From: Persea americana
Lineage: Eukaryota; Streptophyta; Magnoliopsida; Laurales; Lauraceae
DNA: 64,000 nt
Assembly: GCA_029852735.1 (NCBI GenBank)
Contig: CM056820.1
Location: 41,403,522-41,467,521, forward strand
Direction: 5' to 3'
The stretch's first letter is position 1. Each line of letters opens with the position of its first letter. The notes below the pieces were generated by a model. It had not been told where the DNA came from and did not search any database. It saw only the letters and a program-made list of their open reading frames with translations. Positions 22,445 to 35,449 of this stretch are shown piece after piece. A program made the position numbers and the translations under genes.

Positions 22445-24947
22445 GGAGGGTGCCTCACCTGGATTGGCTTCAACAAAATACTTAAATATGAAATGAAACG
22501 AGTCCGGATCCCTTGTTTTGTTGAAACAGAGAGATATTGTTTTATCCTATTAAAATTTGTCAACCATATAAAATCTCATACAAGCTATGCACTTTATCAA
22601 TTGTTTCCTTTTAAATGGAAAAAAAGAAGATTTTACACAGTTGGTAAATCTCGATTGGATGAAATAGTATATAGGGGGATTTACCAAAAGAATCCCACTA
22701 AATAGAGTAGCCACAACCGAGGGCCCAAATTTTTATAATATCGGTGGAGGACCTCCCGTCCTAAATCCGACTTTCATTTCCTTTTATACCTCTAAGTTCG
22801 TTGATGTCAACAAAACCCTAAAGAAAGACAACGCATGTTTATATCAATGTCGACAAATATTTTGTCAAAGTCAACAAATTTTTCGCCGTCGATGAAAAAT
22901 TCTCTGTTCCAAAAATGCATCGTAAACTCCTTCAAGTACGTTTTTGTTGACGTCGACAGATTCTTTGTTATAGAAAAAAAAAATGCACTGTAAACTCCTT
23001 TCAGTATGTTTCTATTGATGTTGACGAATGTTTTGTCGACGTCGACAAATTCTATGCTTGATAGAATGCACTATAAACTCCTTTCAATAAGTCTATGTCG
23101 ATGTCAATAAATTTCATGTCTTCGTTCGGCAGTTATATTGGCAATCCTTCTTCTCAAATTATATACTTTGAGAGTTACATTAGCAACACTACTAAATTGG
23201 TAATCACTTTTGACCTAGGCACAAACAAACTCAATGAAACATTATTCGATGATTAGAAGAGAACTTGCAGTCATTAACCAAGAAAATAGAACATTAAATG
23301 AGAGAATGATCAACACCACTAAAAATAGAACCGTCTCCAAAATAAAAAAATAACAGTGATCAATAAACACAGCATAAACCAAGATGCAAACTATCTTTTC
23401 CAACATTACGAGAAAGACTTGTTACTTTACAAAGAAGATTTGCAGTCACCATTACATAAAAGAATATAGTTCATAAATCAGTCAAAAAATACAATCACCA
23501 TAACAAGAAAAAGATTGGCTGCAACATTTAATTCACACCAATACAGAAAGATACGTTGTTCCACTATTAAAAGGAGACATTACTCCACTATTACAAAATT
23601 ATATTATATGTTCCACTCGTCATAGTTCACCTTTTGCAAAACACACACGTGGTTTCTCCTTTACAAAAAGATATGGCTCCACCATTACAAAAAGACATGG
23701 TGCCATATTTACAAAAAGGACATGGCTCCACCTTTACAAGAAAAAAAAAAAAAAAAAAAAGAGTAACAAAAGAATTTGGCTCCACCTCTACAAAGGATAT
23801 GGCTCTACCATTACAAAATGACATGGCTCCACCTCCACTTCAGCTCTAAACATGAATAAATAAATGGCACTCTCTATAAAAAAAAAAATTAAGAAAATAT
23901 CACTTAAAGCATTTCAACAAACACAGGGAAGACAACACACTTTAACTCTAGACATCAATGAAAAAAAGGACATACTCTCTACGTATCACTTAGGTGTTCT
24001 AACATATACATGGAAGGCAACACACTTAAACTTTAGACATCAATGGAAAAAGGGACATTTTCTACATACCATTTATGTATTCTAATAAACACATGGAATG
24101 CAAAACACTTTCCATCATCTCAAAGACATCACCTCATTTATCCCTCTTCTTTCTCAAATAGTCAACCCAATCCCCTTTTCACCTCTCCTTATTTAGAAAA
24201 CAAAAACTCCGGTTAAAAAGACTAACAAAGGGAGAGAGACTCATACGTCAATGTTACAATGAGTGATGAGAAATTTATAAAAAAATCTACCAGATGGAGT
24301 TAATAAAAAAAGATGGAAAACAAATAGTAGTACTAATGAGTTCCAACTTGCAATAGGTGTACAGGTTGTGAAAAAGAAATGCAAGAAGCGATGAGAACCA
24401 AGAGAGATGGTAAAAACATGTTTATAGTGAGTTGCAGAGGTCAGGAAATATTTGATGGGTTTGCTAGGCTCGCGTAGATGGTCTAAGTGGTGAAGATGGT
24501 GAAAACAGAGAATAAACATTTACCATGTGATGAAGATGAGATCATTCTCTATAATGATGAAAGAGGTAGATGATGAAGAGAATGGGAAACAATGGGATGA
24601 AATAGATGGATGGAGAGAATCAGAGATGAAAATGATAGAGGATGGAGCTTGTAGTTCTCATTTGGATGGGAGGATAGAGACGATCTCCAAGAATTTTCTT
24701 CCTCTCCAGTTGTTTCCATCGATTTAGAGATTATAAGTTTTGTTGACATCAACAAAAGAAGGGCAAAAATGGAAGAAAAAAATAAAATTTGGTGGGAGGT
24801 CCTCCTCTGATATTATAAAAATTTGGAATCCTCAATTGTGGTTTCCAATTTTAATGGGATTTTATTGGTAAATATCCCTCTTATCTACCTATTTCAACGA
24901 AACAGGGGATCCGGACTTGAAATGAAACAGGTGCCCCCTTTTTGCCT
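22445..24947. mobile_element. ~2.5 kb foldback/TIR element with internal tandem repeats
   Basis: Inverted ends match in two blocks. The outer block has GAGTCCGGATCCCTTGTTTT (22500) against the inverse of GGGGATCCGGACTTGAAATG (24905). The inner block, 22675-22757 against 24793-24879, has AAATTTTTATAATATC next to GGAGGACCTCCC on both arms. The left arm carries about 120-150 bp not matched on the right. Inside are GTTGACGTCGAC-type repeats (22800-23110), a repeat of about 24 bp around ATGGCTCCACC (23660-23840), and a unit of about 72 bp (23925-24110). No transposase was recognised, so it is non-autonomous. Outer boundaries are approximate. Confidence 0.65.
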
Positions 24948-25124
24948 GCTAAAAAATCGTGACTAGAACAGTGTTTTTATTTTATTTTATCATCCTAACA
25001 TTTAATTTCCTCTGTTGATGGTCAGGGATTATTTTCTGCTCGAGGACATGCTATTAGATGAACTTCATCTTCTAAGCCCATTTTCCTTGTTGATATTGAA
25101 TTCATAAAAATTCATGATAGAGAG

Positions 25125-28100
25125 TGTGAGGCCCCACCCCTTGTGGGCCCTCAGTTTGACTTAAATACATAGAATTATAATATTAACAATTTTATAGGCC
25201 TAATAGAATCGTTCCTAAGTTTTAGAAATTAGACTCTTCATAGGTATAGGGTGATCCTTGTTAAGTTTTAGAATTAGACTCTTCATAGGTATAGGGTGAT
25301 CCTTGTTAAGTTTTAGAATTAGACTCTTCATAGGTATAGGGTGATCCTTGTTATTTATTAAGATTTTAGTTAATCTAGGCCTTGGTTAGTAATTTAGTTT
25401 TAATTATGGGAGTGTTAGTATTAAAGAACCTTCTAGAATTCTTTCTATTGACCATCTTGCCCATTACCCTATCTCTTCCCCTAACTAAACCCTAAGGACC
25501 ATTTAGTAAACAACCACCAACTCCAAACCTATATAAACACTACTATTGCAATGAACTAGCCCTAATTCACTCTCGTTTCTCATTTACCCTATCTTCCTCC
25601 CCAAGAAAACCCTAATTCCCCAAATCCCAACACAAGGAGAAAAAGGAGTCACCCCCCAATTGCTTCATCGGCCATATATTTGCTAATTGGATCTTTTCCT
25701 ATACTCTAATTTCCCTTTCTACTAATCAAAAGGCAAGTACCCAATGCTAATATCACAGAATGCATGATTCTCCTTCTCTTGATTATGTAATTCCCATTTC
25801 AGTTATGTATGTATGTATTTAGATCTTCCTTTTGAGCTTTTTTTTATGGATTTATGGCTATTGATGGATGGGTTCTCCCATTTGGAAGATCAATGACCCC
25901 GGTTTAGTGATAGATGGATGGATTTAGAAGTGTTTTCGTGATTTTATATGATTATATGATAAATGGAGTGGATTGGAGATGATTTGGATGAAAAACTGTA
26001 TTGAAGAAGAAAAATCCAGAAATGGAATTTTTGATACAGATTACGTGTACCCGGTCGACCGGACCTTGTCTCGGTCGACCAGACACACTAAAAACTGAGA
26101 AATCTGAGTCTCAGTTAGTTTTCCTGAAAATGAAACAAAGACAGTGTACCCTGTCGACCAGACCCTGTCTTGGTCGACCGGATACATAGGATCCTGCAGG
26201 AAATAATTGAGACTTGATCTTCTTAAACAGTCTAGGTTCATGTGAACCCGGTCAACATCATGGCCACGATATCGACTGGGGACATTGCGAATTCTAATGA
26301 CAGAGAGACAACACCCCAGCTGTTTTGCTTCAGGTCCATGTGGACCCGGTCGACATCATGGCCACGATGTCGACTGGGGACACTACCAGGATGTCGACCT
26401 GGGGGTCAACATCCAGTGTACCTGGTCAACATCCCTGACAATGATGTCGACCAAATACACTGCGAAGGGTGAAATCCCAGATTTCTGTAGGCTCTTATGT
26501 TTGATCTATTGTGGGGCTATTGACCATCCAAATAGACTTCCATTGATGTGCCAAGGATGTGCCAAGCACGCGTCAATGGTGTGGCTCAACCTTGACTCGT
26601 GGGGACCACCAAATGGGTTTTTGGGATTTGAATTGTTAGTGAATCGACCCTTAAATGTAGCCAATGATGTCCATAACTTCAGAACCACCAAACATAACAT
26701 CCTTTGACATCTGAAACTATAGTTAAGGATCCAATTACCTGATATGGTCCTGAACCAAGAGTGGACCATTACCTACGTTGGACCCTTGCCTTATTCCATT
26801 TGATTCTTTCATTTGGAGATTATTAAACATTGTGCTTCTCTCATATCTTTGTTATTGTTATAACCTGTTAATTAAATGAGAATTGGAGGACATGAACTTA
26901 GGATTACTTAGTGGTGACCCAAGGATGTAATTGGAGATAAACGACCAGTGTCTGTGGCTAGGCGGGCCCTTATACGGCCTAAGATTGGGTGTGTGGAACC
27001 CTAGAATGGAGAGATTTGTTATAATGAATTGTGTATGGGTATGGATTGGTTATTTACATTGTTATAGACTAAGGCTATGGTTGTGGGCCTAGTGTGGATC
27101 CAATGATTATTGGACTTGAATTTGGATATTGGACTTTGTTCCATATTATTGTACTTTAACCTCTTAGAGACTTGGTTAGGACCTTGCTCACGCAAGACAA
27201 GCCTAGACAGACACATACATGCATTTGTTCTTATGAGTAGGCACTAAACATTCACTTAGTTGATATAAGCTCAACATATTGAATGATCATCACTGGTAGG
27301 AGTTATATTATATTGGTTGTGACTTGAGTTATCATGATGAGCTGTGATTAAACGGATGGTGTGATACCGGGTCTGGTCTAATTTGATAAAGGGGTGTGAT
27401 CGGTGCGATAAAGGGGTGTGATCGATGCGATAAAGGGGTGTGAACGGTGTTATATTTATATATATTGTTATTAGCAGGGCTGTTATCCCTTGCATGGTTA
27501 CCTTGCCTTTCTCCACCGCAACTGTTTACAGTATGAGATGTTTATAGTATGGGAGGGCAGCGGCATAATATCCCGCGGTATATCCATCTTGTGTGAATGT
27601 GCCATATTGTTATCTAATTAAATGTGCCATATTGTTATCTAATTAGATTATATTACTTTATATCTCTGACTATAAACTGTTATTTACTGCTCAATTGCCT
27701 AGATTATGTACCTTTGTTACTCTTATAATTATACGATTGTCTCTATTCCTTTTGTTGCATACATCATGTGTTATTTGTATATGGTGTCATGCCAGATCCT
27801 TGGATCTAACCCATCTTTGGTATTTAGGTCTCGACCTTGACCCCGCGGGCGACGTATACCATGAGGCGCCTGTAGTTGGTGACTACGAGTGGGGGCCGGT
27901 TGACCAGGTGGTCGAGCCGGATGACGGAGCGCCTGCACAGGGGGATTGAGTGCAGTTTATTTTTGGGTTTTTTAGTGGATTTGTAGTGAGCAGGGAGATA
28001 ATCAGTATTGTATAAACTTTTGATAACTATACTTTGAGATTTTATTGGACTTCGGCCCTGTCCCATTTGATTCATTTTATATGATACTTAATGCTTCCAC

Positions 28101-28276
28101 TATTTCTTCTTATACTTCCGCAATACAACTGTTGATTATATTATTTATCAAAAAGTTTTAAAAATTTGACCTCACTACGGACTATGATCTTGGAAGTTCT
28201 CGGATTTTCCGGGAAGTAGCGAGCCAAATTCGGGTACCTTAGCGGTAACTTCGGTATTCGGAATTGGGGCGTTACA
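25125..28276 (+). mobile_element. 3152-bp solo LTR with perfect 5-bp target duplication
   Basis: It begins TGTGAGGCCCC and ends GGGGCGTTACA (TG...CA, imperfect terminal palindrome). It is flanked by GAGAG at 25120-25124 and 28277-28281. A promoter-like TATA (CTATATAAACAC at about 25530) and a leader rich in CCCTAA-type sequence set the plus orientation. Internal repeats: a 45-bp unit three times (25215-25350), a cluster of GGTCGACC-type palindromes (26045-26460), a 22-bp unit three times (27385-27450), and a 25-bp pair (27596-27645). No gag, pol or primer-binding site lies next to it, so it is a solo LTR or a LARD-like remnant. Small ORFs inside, such as 27695-27949, are not assignable. Confidence 0.82.
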
Positions 28277-28509
28277 GAGAGATTTCTATTTGGAAGAATA
28301 TAAAGAAATGAGGAGTGAAGGTATTCAGGAGATTAAAACAAAACTTTGACTTTCCACAAATTTAACATGATGGCTCTCTAATCAACCCGTTTGAGAAGTG
28401 AGGTGCATTTATTTAATGGCCCATACATTATTCTCTCCACTTTTTAAGGTAATTTGATATAAAAAAAATAATACATGAATTCAAGGAATTTAATACCAAT
28501 GTAACTAAC

Positions 28510-28729
28510 CTAAAGGGGTTGGCCGAGTGGACAGGGCCACGGTTCCTCTCTCTTTCAGAACTAGAGGTCTTGGATCATTCTTCGGTTCCCCATCTTCAAG
28601 TACTGCAAGTTGAGTCAACTAGTGCTACAGACTGCGAGTCACAGAAGTTTTACCCGGCTTCTCTCTAGGCCCGAAAGAATTAGTCCAGTTCAAAGGATTG
28701 GGAACTTTATTAGGAAAAAAAAAAAAAAA
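28510..28729 (+). mobile_element. tRNA-derived SINE with 13-bp target duplication
   Basis: A tRNA-like head (GGTTGGCCGAGTGGACAGGG, A box) is followed by a degenerate B box (GGTCTTGGATCATTC), a body, and a poly(A) tail to 28729. CAATGTAACTAAC flanks it exactly, at 28497-28509 and 28730-28742. Confidence 0.9.
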
Positions 28730-28742
28730 CAATGTAACTAAC

Positions 28743-29204
28743 TGGCCCTTTGATTTTTTGCTTACTATGTCCAATTTGATTTTCGCCTGGTCTAAACAAC
28801 ATGCATAAGCAGGAAGGAGTTTGACACCTTTGCAATAGGTTCAATGAACTTTGGGTACAAACAGTGTACACAAGCTCTTAAACCTATTAATTGCCTTGCA
28901 AGTTTTTTTTTTCCCCCCATTTTGTGACTCTGAATTTGTAGCTCATATGGTTCAACCTTTTATTGAATTAATTAACTGCAAGACGTCAAGTTTTAGAGCT
29001 TAAGCCTTAATGTCACTTTTTATTTATTTGCACCTCCGTGGACCCTCAATAATGACTCAAACCACCGTTTACCATGTTTTCTTATAAAAAAAAAGTTTCA
29101 GAGCCTGGAGTTTGCTAAGTTATATAAAATTTGATATAGATCTTTTCAGACTCTTTCTCCTCCCACCCCATGTCACTTTTTTGTTTGTTCCTTTTTCTTC
29201 TTTT
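28743..29204. other. Intergenic, nothing recognised
   Basis: AT-rich DNA with short homopolymer runs. I see no coding or structural signal. Confidence 0.35.
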
Positions 29205-29387
29205 TTTTTAATATGACGAGGGTATCCCTAAGGTCTTTGACATAACATGACTATTCCCTTGTGTGGTACCAGATAAACTCGCACAAATGTACACTGGGCA
29301 ACTCTATGGCGAGTTTCAAACACAAGACGTGGGGAGCAAACCCACGCCTTATGCCACTCCACCAACTCCCAAGTGACATGGGTCAAA
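29205..29387 (-). mobile_element. tRNA-derived SINE, minus strand
   Basis: On the minus strand the head reads GAGTTGGTGGAGTGGCATAA (A box). About 40 nt later comes GTGTTTGAAACTCGCC (B box). A body follows and then a poly(A) tail that appears as the T run at about 29200-29209. ACCCCATGT occurs on both sides (about 29166 and 29388), but it is not tightly adjacent to the tail, so the target duplication is uncertain. Confidence 0.65.
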
Positions 29388-31188
29388 CCCCATGTAATTT
29401 ACTCGTGTGAAAAGGAATTTCTATATTATAAAGCATCTTTATGAAATGCTAGCTGATTTTACTGGTTTAAAAACAATTTCCCATTTGTAAGAAGTGGATT
29501 TCAGGTACCTCAATTAAAATACCAGTAAATCCTGCTTTTTAGGTTCCATTAATTAAGCATATGATTATACAGAATGATGCATGTGGTGATGGTGGTGGCG
29601 GTAGTGATGATGCTGATAAAGCATATAATTGGAGGCAAGTGAGAAATACCAACGAAGCATTTATGCAAATTCTAATCCCATACATTCTGTATGCTATAGC
29701 TTATGATGATCTGCCCACAGGATAACTTAACAAGTAAATGTGCATATGGATGCATAATGCATACGCATTGTACCATCCCTGCCAAAGATAAGTTGATTGA
29801 TATTTTTTACTCACAAATAGACATACTTAATTGTGATAAGAAATTTTTTTACACACAAGTTGGCATACTTAATTGTGAAAAGAAACTGTCAAAAGATGGC
29901 CTTATCAAAATGCTTGTATATGTACGACATCAGATAATTTTAGAACATGGTTTTAGAATTCGGCCGAAAGTCCTAATTGTAATTATTTTTTATGAATTCA
30001 TTCTGAAATCCAAAGGTATTTAGACTTTTTTCCCCTTTTTATATTGTATTTTTAGTGCTTGTTTTTCTTACTTACATCTAAAAGGCACCCTAAAGCCTTA
30101 TTTGGTATATCTACTTCTTTTTTTTTTTTTAAAGAGAATCATCTAAAATAGAACCATAAAAAAAAGAATAATAAAGAAAAAGAGGTTGAAGCTCTTAGTT
30201 TCACAAGCCCGGAAATGAGGCCTTTATTTTAAGAGGAGTTGCCTCTACTTATCTAAAGCGGGCAGAGGGTAGAAGGTAGAATAGTATGCATAACGCTCTT
30301 ATTTTCCAAACATCTACCAACTTTAGACATTTAGATAAATAAAGGTTGGAAATAGGGATGCCAAACATGGGCTAAACATAGTTTTCAAGCAATTAAAAAT
30401 AAAGAATAAAATCTTCCATTTTTTGAAAACTTCTTGAAATCTTTTCTTAGGACTAAAAATAAAAAAAAGAAGAGAGAGAGATGAAAACATATTAAAATGT
30501 AGGTCAATAATTGATATATTTGCCAATATGTAAAGGTTCTGGCATTGAATGATAAGGCATCCACTTCTTATGTAAATTCATATTATCGCATAGCTAATAT
30601 ATTGAATGGTTTCTTTGCCAATCCACTGGTAATTCGATGATGAGGCACCTCCCTTCCATAAAAACAATCAGGAATCAATATTTGACTAGCAGTAAAGGCC
30701 CATGCTAAGCCCGGGCAAGAGAAAATTAAAATATAATCAAGTTTAGTGGTTTTTTCTAAAATATTATTGATAAAAAGATAAATTAAAAATAAATAAACAT
30801 ATTATTTAGCAAAAAAGGCCTGCGTTAAATTTTTTTATTTATAAAAGTTAGGTTGAAACACTAATGGCATCTAGGTTTGAAATTGATATAGAAGAATTAT
30901 AGAAAGAGAGAATGATGAGGATGATAATTGGTGAAAATCTTATTTAAATAAAGTAGAAAAATAATATCTCTAGAATTTTCTACATTTGCATAGATGTGTG
31001 AGTTCGAATGTAATATAAAGCCCAAAAAATAAAAAAAACACACCCCAATACCTATTTAGGAAAAAAAGCAAGCTGATTTATAGTAAAGAAGTAAAAGAAT
31101 GGTAGATATGGTGGATAGACTAGTCATGGCTAAATGACATTTTTGGAACACAAGCACTCCAGGGATTGAGTTGCATCTTTTTATTTTA
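29388..31188. other. AT-rich intergenic stretch, no gene supported
   Basis: A 106-codon plus-strand frame at 29703-30023 shows no recognisable domain. Around 30690-31050 there is a decayed repeat with GGCCCATGCTAAGCCCGGGC; a related piece (GCCCGTGCTGAGCCCAAG) lies at about 36203. Confidence 0.35.
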
Positions 31189-32516
31189 GGGAAAGTTTCA
31201 AAATAGGGCTCAAGTTTTTCTTAGATTTCAAATCAGGACGAAAAAACTTTAGATATCAATGCAGGACTTAAGTTCTTCATATTCATTTCATTTCAGATCA
31301 GGACATCGGCAAGAAAGAAGGTTTTTGAGTGAGTTTCATTTCATTTTAATTTAAAATACCCAAAATGCCCTCCCAAAACCCATCCCTCCTCTCTCCCTAT
31401 CCCTTCCACTTCTTCCCTCAAAACACCAGCACCATCTTCTTCCCATCACCTCCTTATTCCCTTTAATCCATCTCCTAGGCCGGAAACACACCAATGGAAC
31501 CAAACAGGAGCCACAATCATTGAAACTCTGCACAACCCAACAACCCTACACCCCTGCTCTCCTTTTTCCTCCATTCATCATTTTGCCTACAATCCACTTC
31601 ATCTCCCACCAAATCATCGAAAACCACTATGAAAACGTTGGGCACCTTGGTGTTAGCAATGAGACACATTTTAAAAACTTTAATTTGGAAGGGTGATTTG
31701 GGATTCAAATTGGCAGTGAATGGCCGCCCATGATCCTTGACTCCACCTTTGGAATGACCTCCTCTCCGAAAGGTGTAGCCAACTCCCACCCATTTATTGA
31801 TGATTTTGATGGTTGTGAAGCGGCCAATCTATCTATGTACCAAGAGAAGGTGGGTTTGCAGTTGGGAAGGCACGAGCCACGCTTGGACTCAGCCGATTCT
31901 ATTCATGCAAAAAGTCTAAGCAGTAACTACCAATTGCAGATGTCTTATGGTCTCTTTCTAACATGTAAATTGCAGCAAAGAGAGGCGGGCACCCTACCCA
32001 AGCTAAATGCTAATGGTTGGACCTTTCATTGGGGGGTTGAAACCCTGGATGGAACTAAAATTTACTTGAGAAAATCCGACACATCGGTCATCTACGGGCC
32101 ATCAACCCATCGTCCCCAACATGCTTGGCAACACCTCGGACACTTGTCGAAACCGCTGCCCCTGGACGAATTTCAAATGGGTATTTCCATAAAAATCCCA
32201 AAAATGCCCTTTTTTTTATGAGAAGATGGTCTCAGGGCTTGGATGGATGAGGAAGATTGGTGAATGTGTTGGTTGTTTGGTTAGGGGGATTGGAAGGTGT
32301 GGTTGCAGAAATGGAAGGTAGGAAGCAAAGGAAAAAAGGACATTTTGGGTATTTTCATAAAAATGGAGAAGAAAATCAGCGGAATACCTGCTTTCTTGCC
32401 AAATGTCCTAATTTGTAATCAATATTGAAAACTTAAGTCCTATATTGAAATGTAAGTTTTTAATTGTCCTGATTTGAAATCTAACAAAAACTCATGCCTT
32501 ATTTTGAAAATTTCCC
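31189..32516. mobile_element. 1.33 kb Mutator-like (Pack-MULE-like) element
   Basis: Terminal inverted repeats of about 190 bp. The left starts GGGAAAGTTTCAAAATAGGG and the right ends CCTTATTTTGAAAATTTCCC. Both arms then share TTAGATTTCAAATCAGGAC, GGACTTAAGTT, GGCAAGAAAG and AATACCCAAAATG in mirrored order. The flanks TTTATTTTA and TTTTCTTTA (7 of 9 identical) suggest a decayed 9-bp target duplication. The internal 31370-32330 has higher GC than the surroundings and an open frame of 163 codons at 31730-32221 (plus). I recognise no domain in that frame; a captured gene fragment is an inference. Confidence 0.75.
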
Positions 32517-33577
32517 TTTTCTTTATGTATGACTTCCGAAAGCAGTCTATAATCTCAGGTAAATTCATAAAGACTTAAAAAAAAAAAAAAAAAAAAAGAT
32601 TAGCTGCATTAGTCAATTATTTGATATTTGGAAACTTGGAAGTGAATCAAGTAAAAGTAATTATATTTCCATGCATTTTGAAATAAAGGCTTTCCTTTTT
32701 TCTTTTTGGTTTGCTGTAGCTTGAATGACCCCATCTAATTCATATGACATTTCCAAAGTAGTCAACAATTTTGGTTGAAATGAGAAAGATAAAAAAAAAA
32801 AAGAAAAGAAAAAGGAAAACACAACAATATTAATCAATGATTTGGTGTGATGAAACTTAAAAGTAAATCAAATAAAATAATTTATCCTTCCATGCTTACT
32901 AAAATTGCATTCATGCTTTGCAAAATATTCTAATAGATCTAGAAAAAATTACTGATTTCACACCCTAAGTTCATATGACTTCACTGTAAGTGACAATCAT
33001 AAGAAATAATTATTGACCAGTTACTTGGTTTTGCTGACATTGTTAAACAATAATTATTTATTTAATATATTTCTACGAAAAACAACAACCAACACTGTTA
33101 AAAAAATTGTTAAAAAACTATTATCGTAGAAATTGGTAGAATTCTCAAATCAAATAATTTTCTAGGGTATGATGGACAAAACCAACATGATGCATAGTTC
33201 AAATAAAGTTCATTACAAAATTACCCAAATGCTATACCACCTATCTTACTTCAATTGCAAGAGAATTTCTATTAAAAAAAATGGTAATATGGTGATCGAT
33301 GATACTGAACATGGTCCAATCCATTAGTCTCAGTGTCTTTCATAAAAGACTTGACTTTACGGTTTGGGAGTTGAGATTTCAAGAGAGGCTTTTGCATATT
33401 TGGAGAAGAGAAAAATAAGAAGGCATTCCACTCGGTGAGAGATTTCCATATATTTGGATATGCAAAAATGGATAGTTGTTCGGTCAATGATAAAAGGAGA
33501 TTTAAATGAGAGATTAAGAAGAGGAGACTTAAAAGAGATTTAATAGTATCATTTATCATTCACAATGGATGGAGGAG
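32517..33577. other. AT-rich intergenic stretch without a recognisable gene
   Basis: Homopolymer A tracts (about 32578-32598, 32791-32802) and AT-rich DNA. A paired segment near 33280-33560 carries short GAGATTT repeats. No gene is supported. Confidence 0.35.
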
Positions 33578-34757
33578 TGCAAGCATTATAATCCTATTAT
33601 AATTAGTATTGGCAAATTCATTGGGTATTGGACAAAACTTGAGATTTCTTTATAATTGTAATTTTAGTGGGACTGCTCAAGGAAGATCGTTACAAAATTT
33701 ATACTGTGGAGTTTCAGATAGTCATCACATGTGGACCACCATTTGCCCATCACATGTGGACCACCATACGAGGACTTGTCATGCCATCACACGTTGATCA
33801 CTGGACTACCATACACTCAAATGGACTATTATAAGGAAGTTTGCCATTAAACGTGGATTATTTTCATGAAGTGATGTATGATGACATCATGTGTCATCAC
33901 TTTGTGACTATTGACTTGATGGTTGCTTTTGGAATATATGGAAAAGATTTAAAAATGAAGTCAAACCCAATTGAATGATGCTGCCGACGCTACACGTCAT
34001 AAGGTTATGTGAAAAGACAAAAGTACGAGCGCTCAGATTTCGTGCAACGTCACAGATTGCATGACGCTCAACCCATCTCATGGTCGCTTGAGCGAACGAC
34101 AGACATAATGTTATCCGCTCGAGTGCACCTTTATTCGCTCGAGCGGTCAGTGCGCAGAAAGTCCGTTTTGATCTGGAAACTGCCTTCTAATTTCGTTCAA
34201 ATTACTTTTTTGAGTTCCACTTGATCTATAAGTACTGAGGCACGAATTAAAGCCTATATATGCCATTTTTCTCTCAACTCTAGAGTACCACTCTCCCATC
34301 CGAAAATCTAGAGATCTATTGAGAGATTATTTTATTCTCCAAAGCTTTAAGTTGTTGTACTGAAGTTCAAGTCTTTGGAGGTTTTTTTGTTACTTTTCTG
34401 AAGTTGATTCATCTTGAAAAGGCATTCAAGGTGGTTGGTTTAAGCGCGGTGAAGGTGCACGGCGAGCAGTCGACAAGATCAAAACAATCCTTAGGTTGAG
34501 TTAGCAACTGGGAAAGGGTTATGAGTTTTCTTGTAACTTTCGATTTATAGTGCTTGGTTGTCTGTTGGCCCAGACGATAAGACCCGTGGTTTTTTCCCGA
34601 GTTGGGTTTTCCACGTATAAATCCTTTGTCATTCTCTTTGTATGATTTAATTATTCTTAATTGGATTTAGATTATTTATTAGTTTAATCACTGTGATTGA
34701 AATCTAGTAGCGATCTATTTGTTGGGACCCGAGCTTGTATTAAGGCCGAATTTTTCA
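33578..34757 (+). mobile_element. Copia-type solo LTR (~1.18 kb)
   Basis: The 3' part has the typical copia LTR end: TTTTTCCCGAGTTGGGTTTT, then CCACGTATAAATCCTTTGTC. A TATA box (CCTATATATGCC at about 34253) precedes a leader. The likely ends are TG at 33578 and CA at 34757, with flanks AGGAG and GGGAG (4 of 5 identical). The upstream half has a 23-29-bp tandem (CACATGTGGACCACCAT twice near 33727-33765) and repeated CGCTCGAGCG-type palindromes at 34025-34150. No internal coding region follows. Exact borders are inferred. Confidence 0.65.
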
Positions 34758-35449
34758 GGGAGAGTAGTGATGTTTTAAAATAAAAGAATTAAAATGGAAA
34801 GGAGACTAACATTAGTATTAAGTTTTGAGGAAGTGACATTAATATGCAATATTAATACCAAGTCAAGATTCTAACAGACGGTCAAAATCAAATCGGAAAT
34901 CAACCTCAAAATTGATTCTAAAAACAATTCGCGTCATATATTCTAATTGTAGCGCAATGGTGAGGAACTTGGGCGAGGGTGTGCCTAGGTATGTGAGTAT
35001 TTACTCGAGCCAAAACAAAAACCTCCAAGATCTAATTATAAATTGCCCATGTATCAGCGGAAGAGGAAAGAGGAAGAGGAAAGAGGCCGTACAGAGCAAT
35101 GGATTATGATCAATGTTTTGTGTTAATGACATGGACTGCAAATCTATAATCGATGAGACTCATATATTGAAGATTTGTGGGGACCTGATAAACCTCTTGA
35201 TCATCATAGAATAAAATTCACGTGTAGTATTTTATTAAATAAGTGATGTCATATTAGTTTTCAAATCAAAACTGTAAGAGAGTAGATTTCAGATCCTACA
35301 AAAAAATAAGTGACATTTCATATTTTTCAAATCCCTTAACCACTAGATGCATCTATAACATGGCCTTTTTGTTCAATGGATTTGACTTGATTAATCAAGT
35401 TTTTCTATTTCTTTCATAGTTGACGTCCTCCACAATTTGAAATTGTGAC
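34758..35449. other. Intergenic, nothing recognised
   Basis: AT-rich DNA; a short purine tandem (GGAAGAGGAAAGA) at about 35059-35085 is the only structure seen. Confidence 0.3.

Noticed and set aside
23627..23849. Repetitive small proteins (plus: LQKDMAPPLQKDM; minus: Phe/Cys-rich)
   Set aside because: Both are translations of a short tandem DNA repeat inside a non-coding foldback element.
28510..28600. tRNA-like sequence that might be a tRNA gene
   Set aside because: A and B box-like motifs are present but no acceptor-stem pairing. The unit ends in poly(A) with a 13-bp target duplication, so it is a SINE.
31517..31789. Minus-strand 90-codon frame as a host gene
   Set aside because: It lies wholly inside the Pack-MULE-like element with no recognisable domain, so it is reported only with that element.
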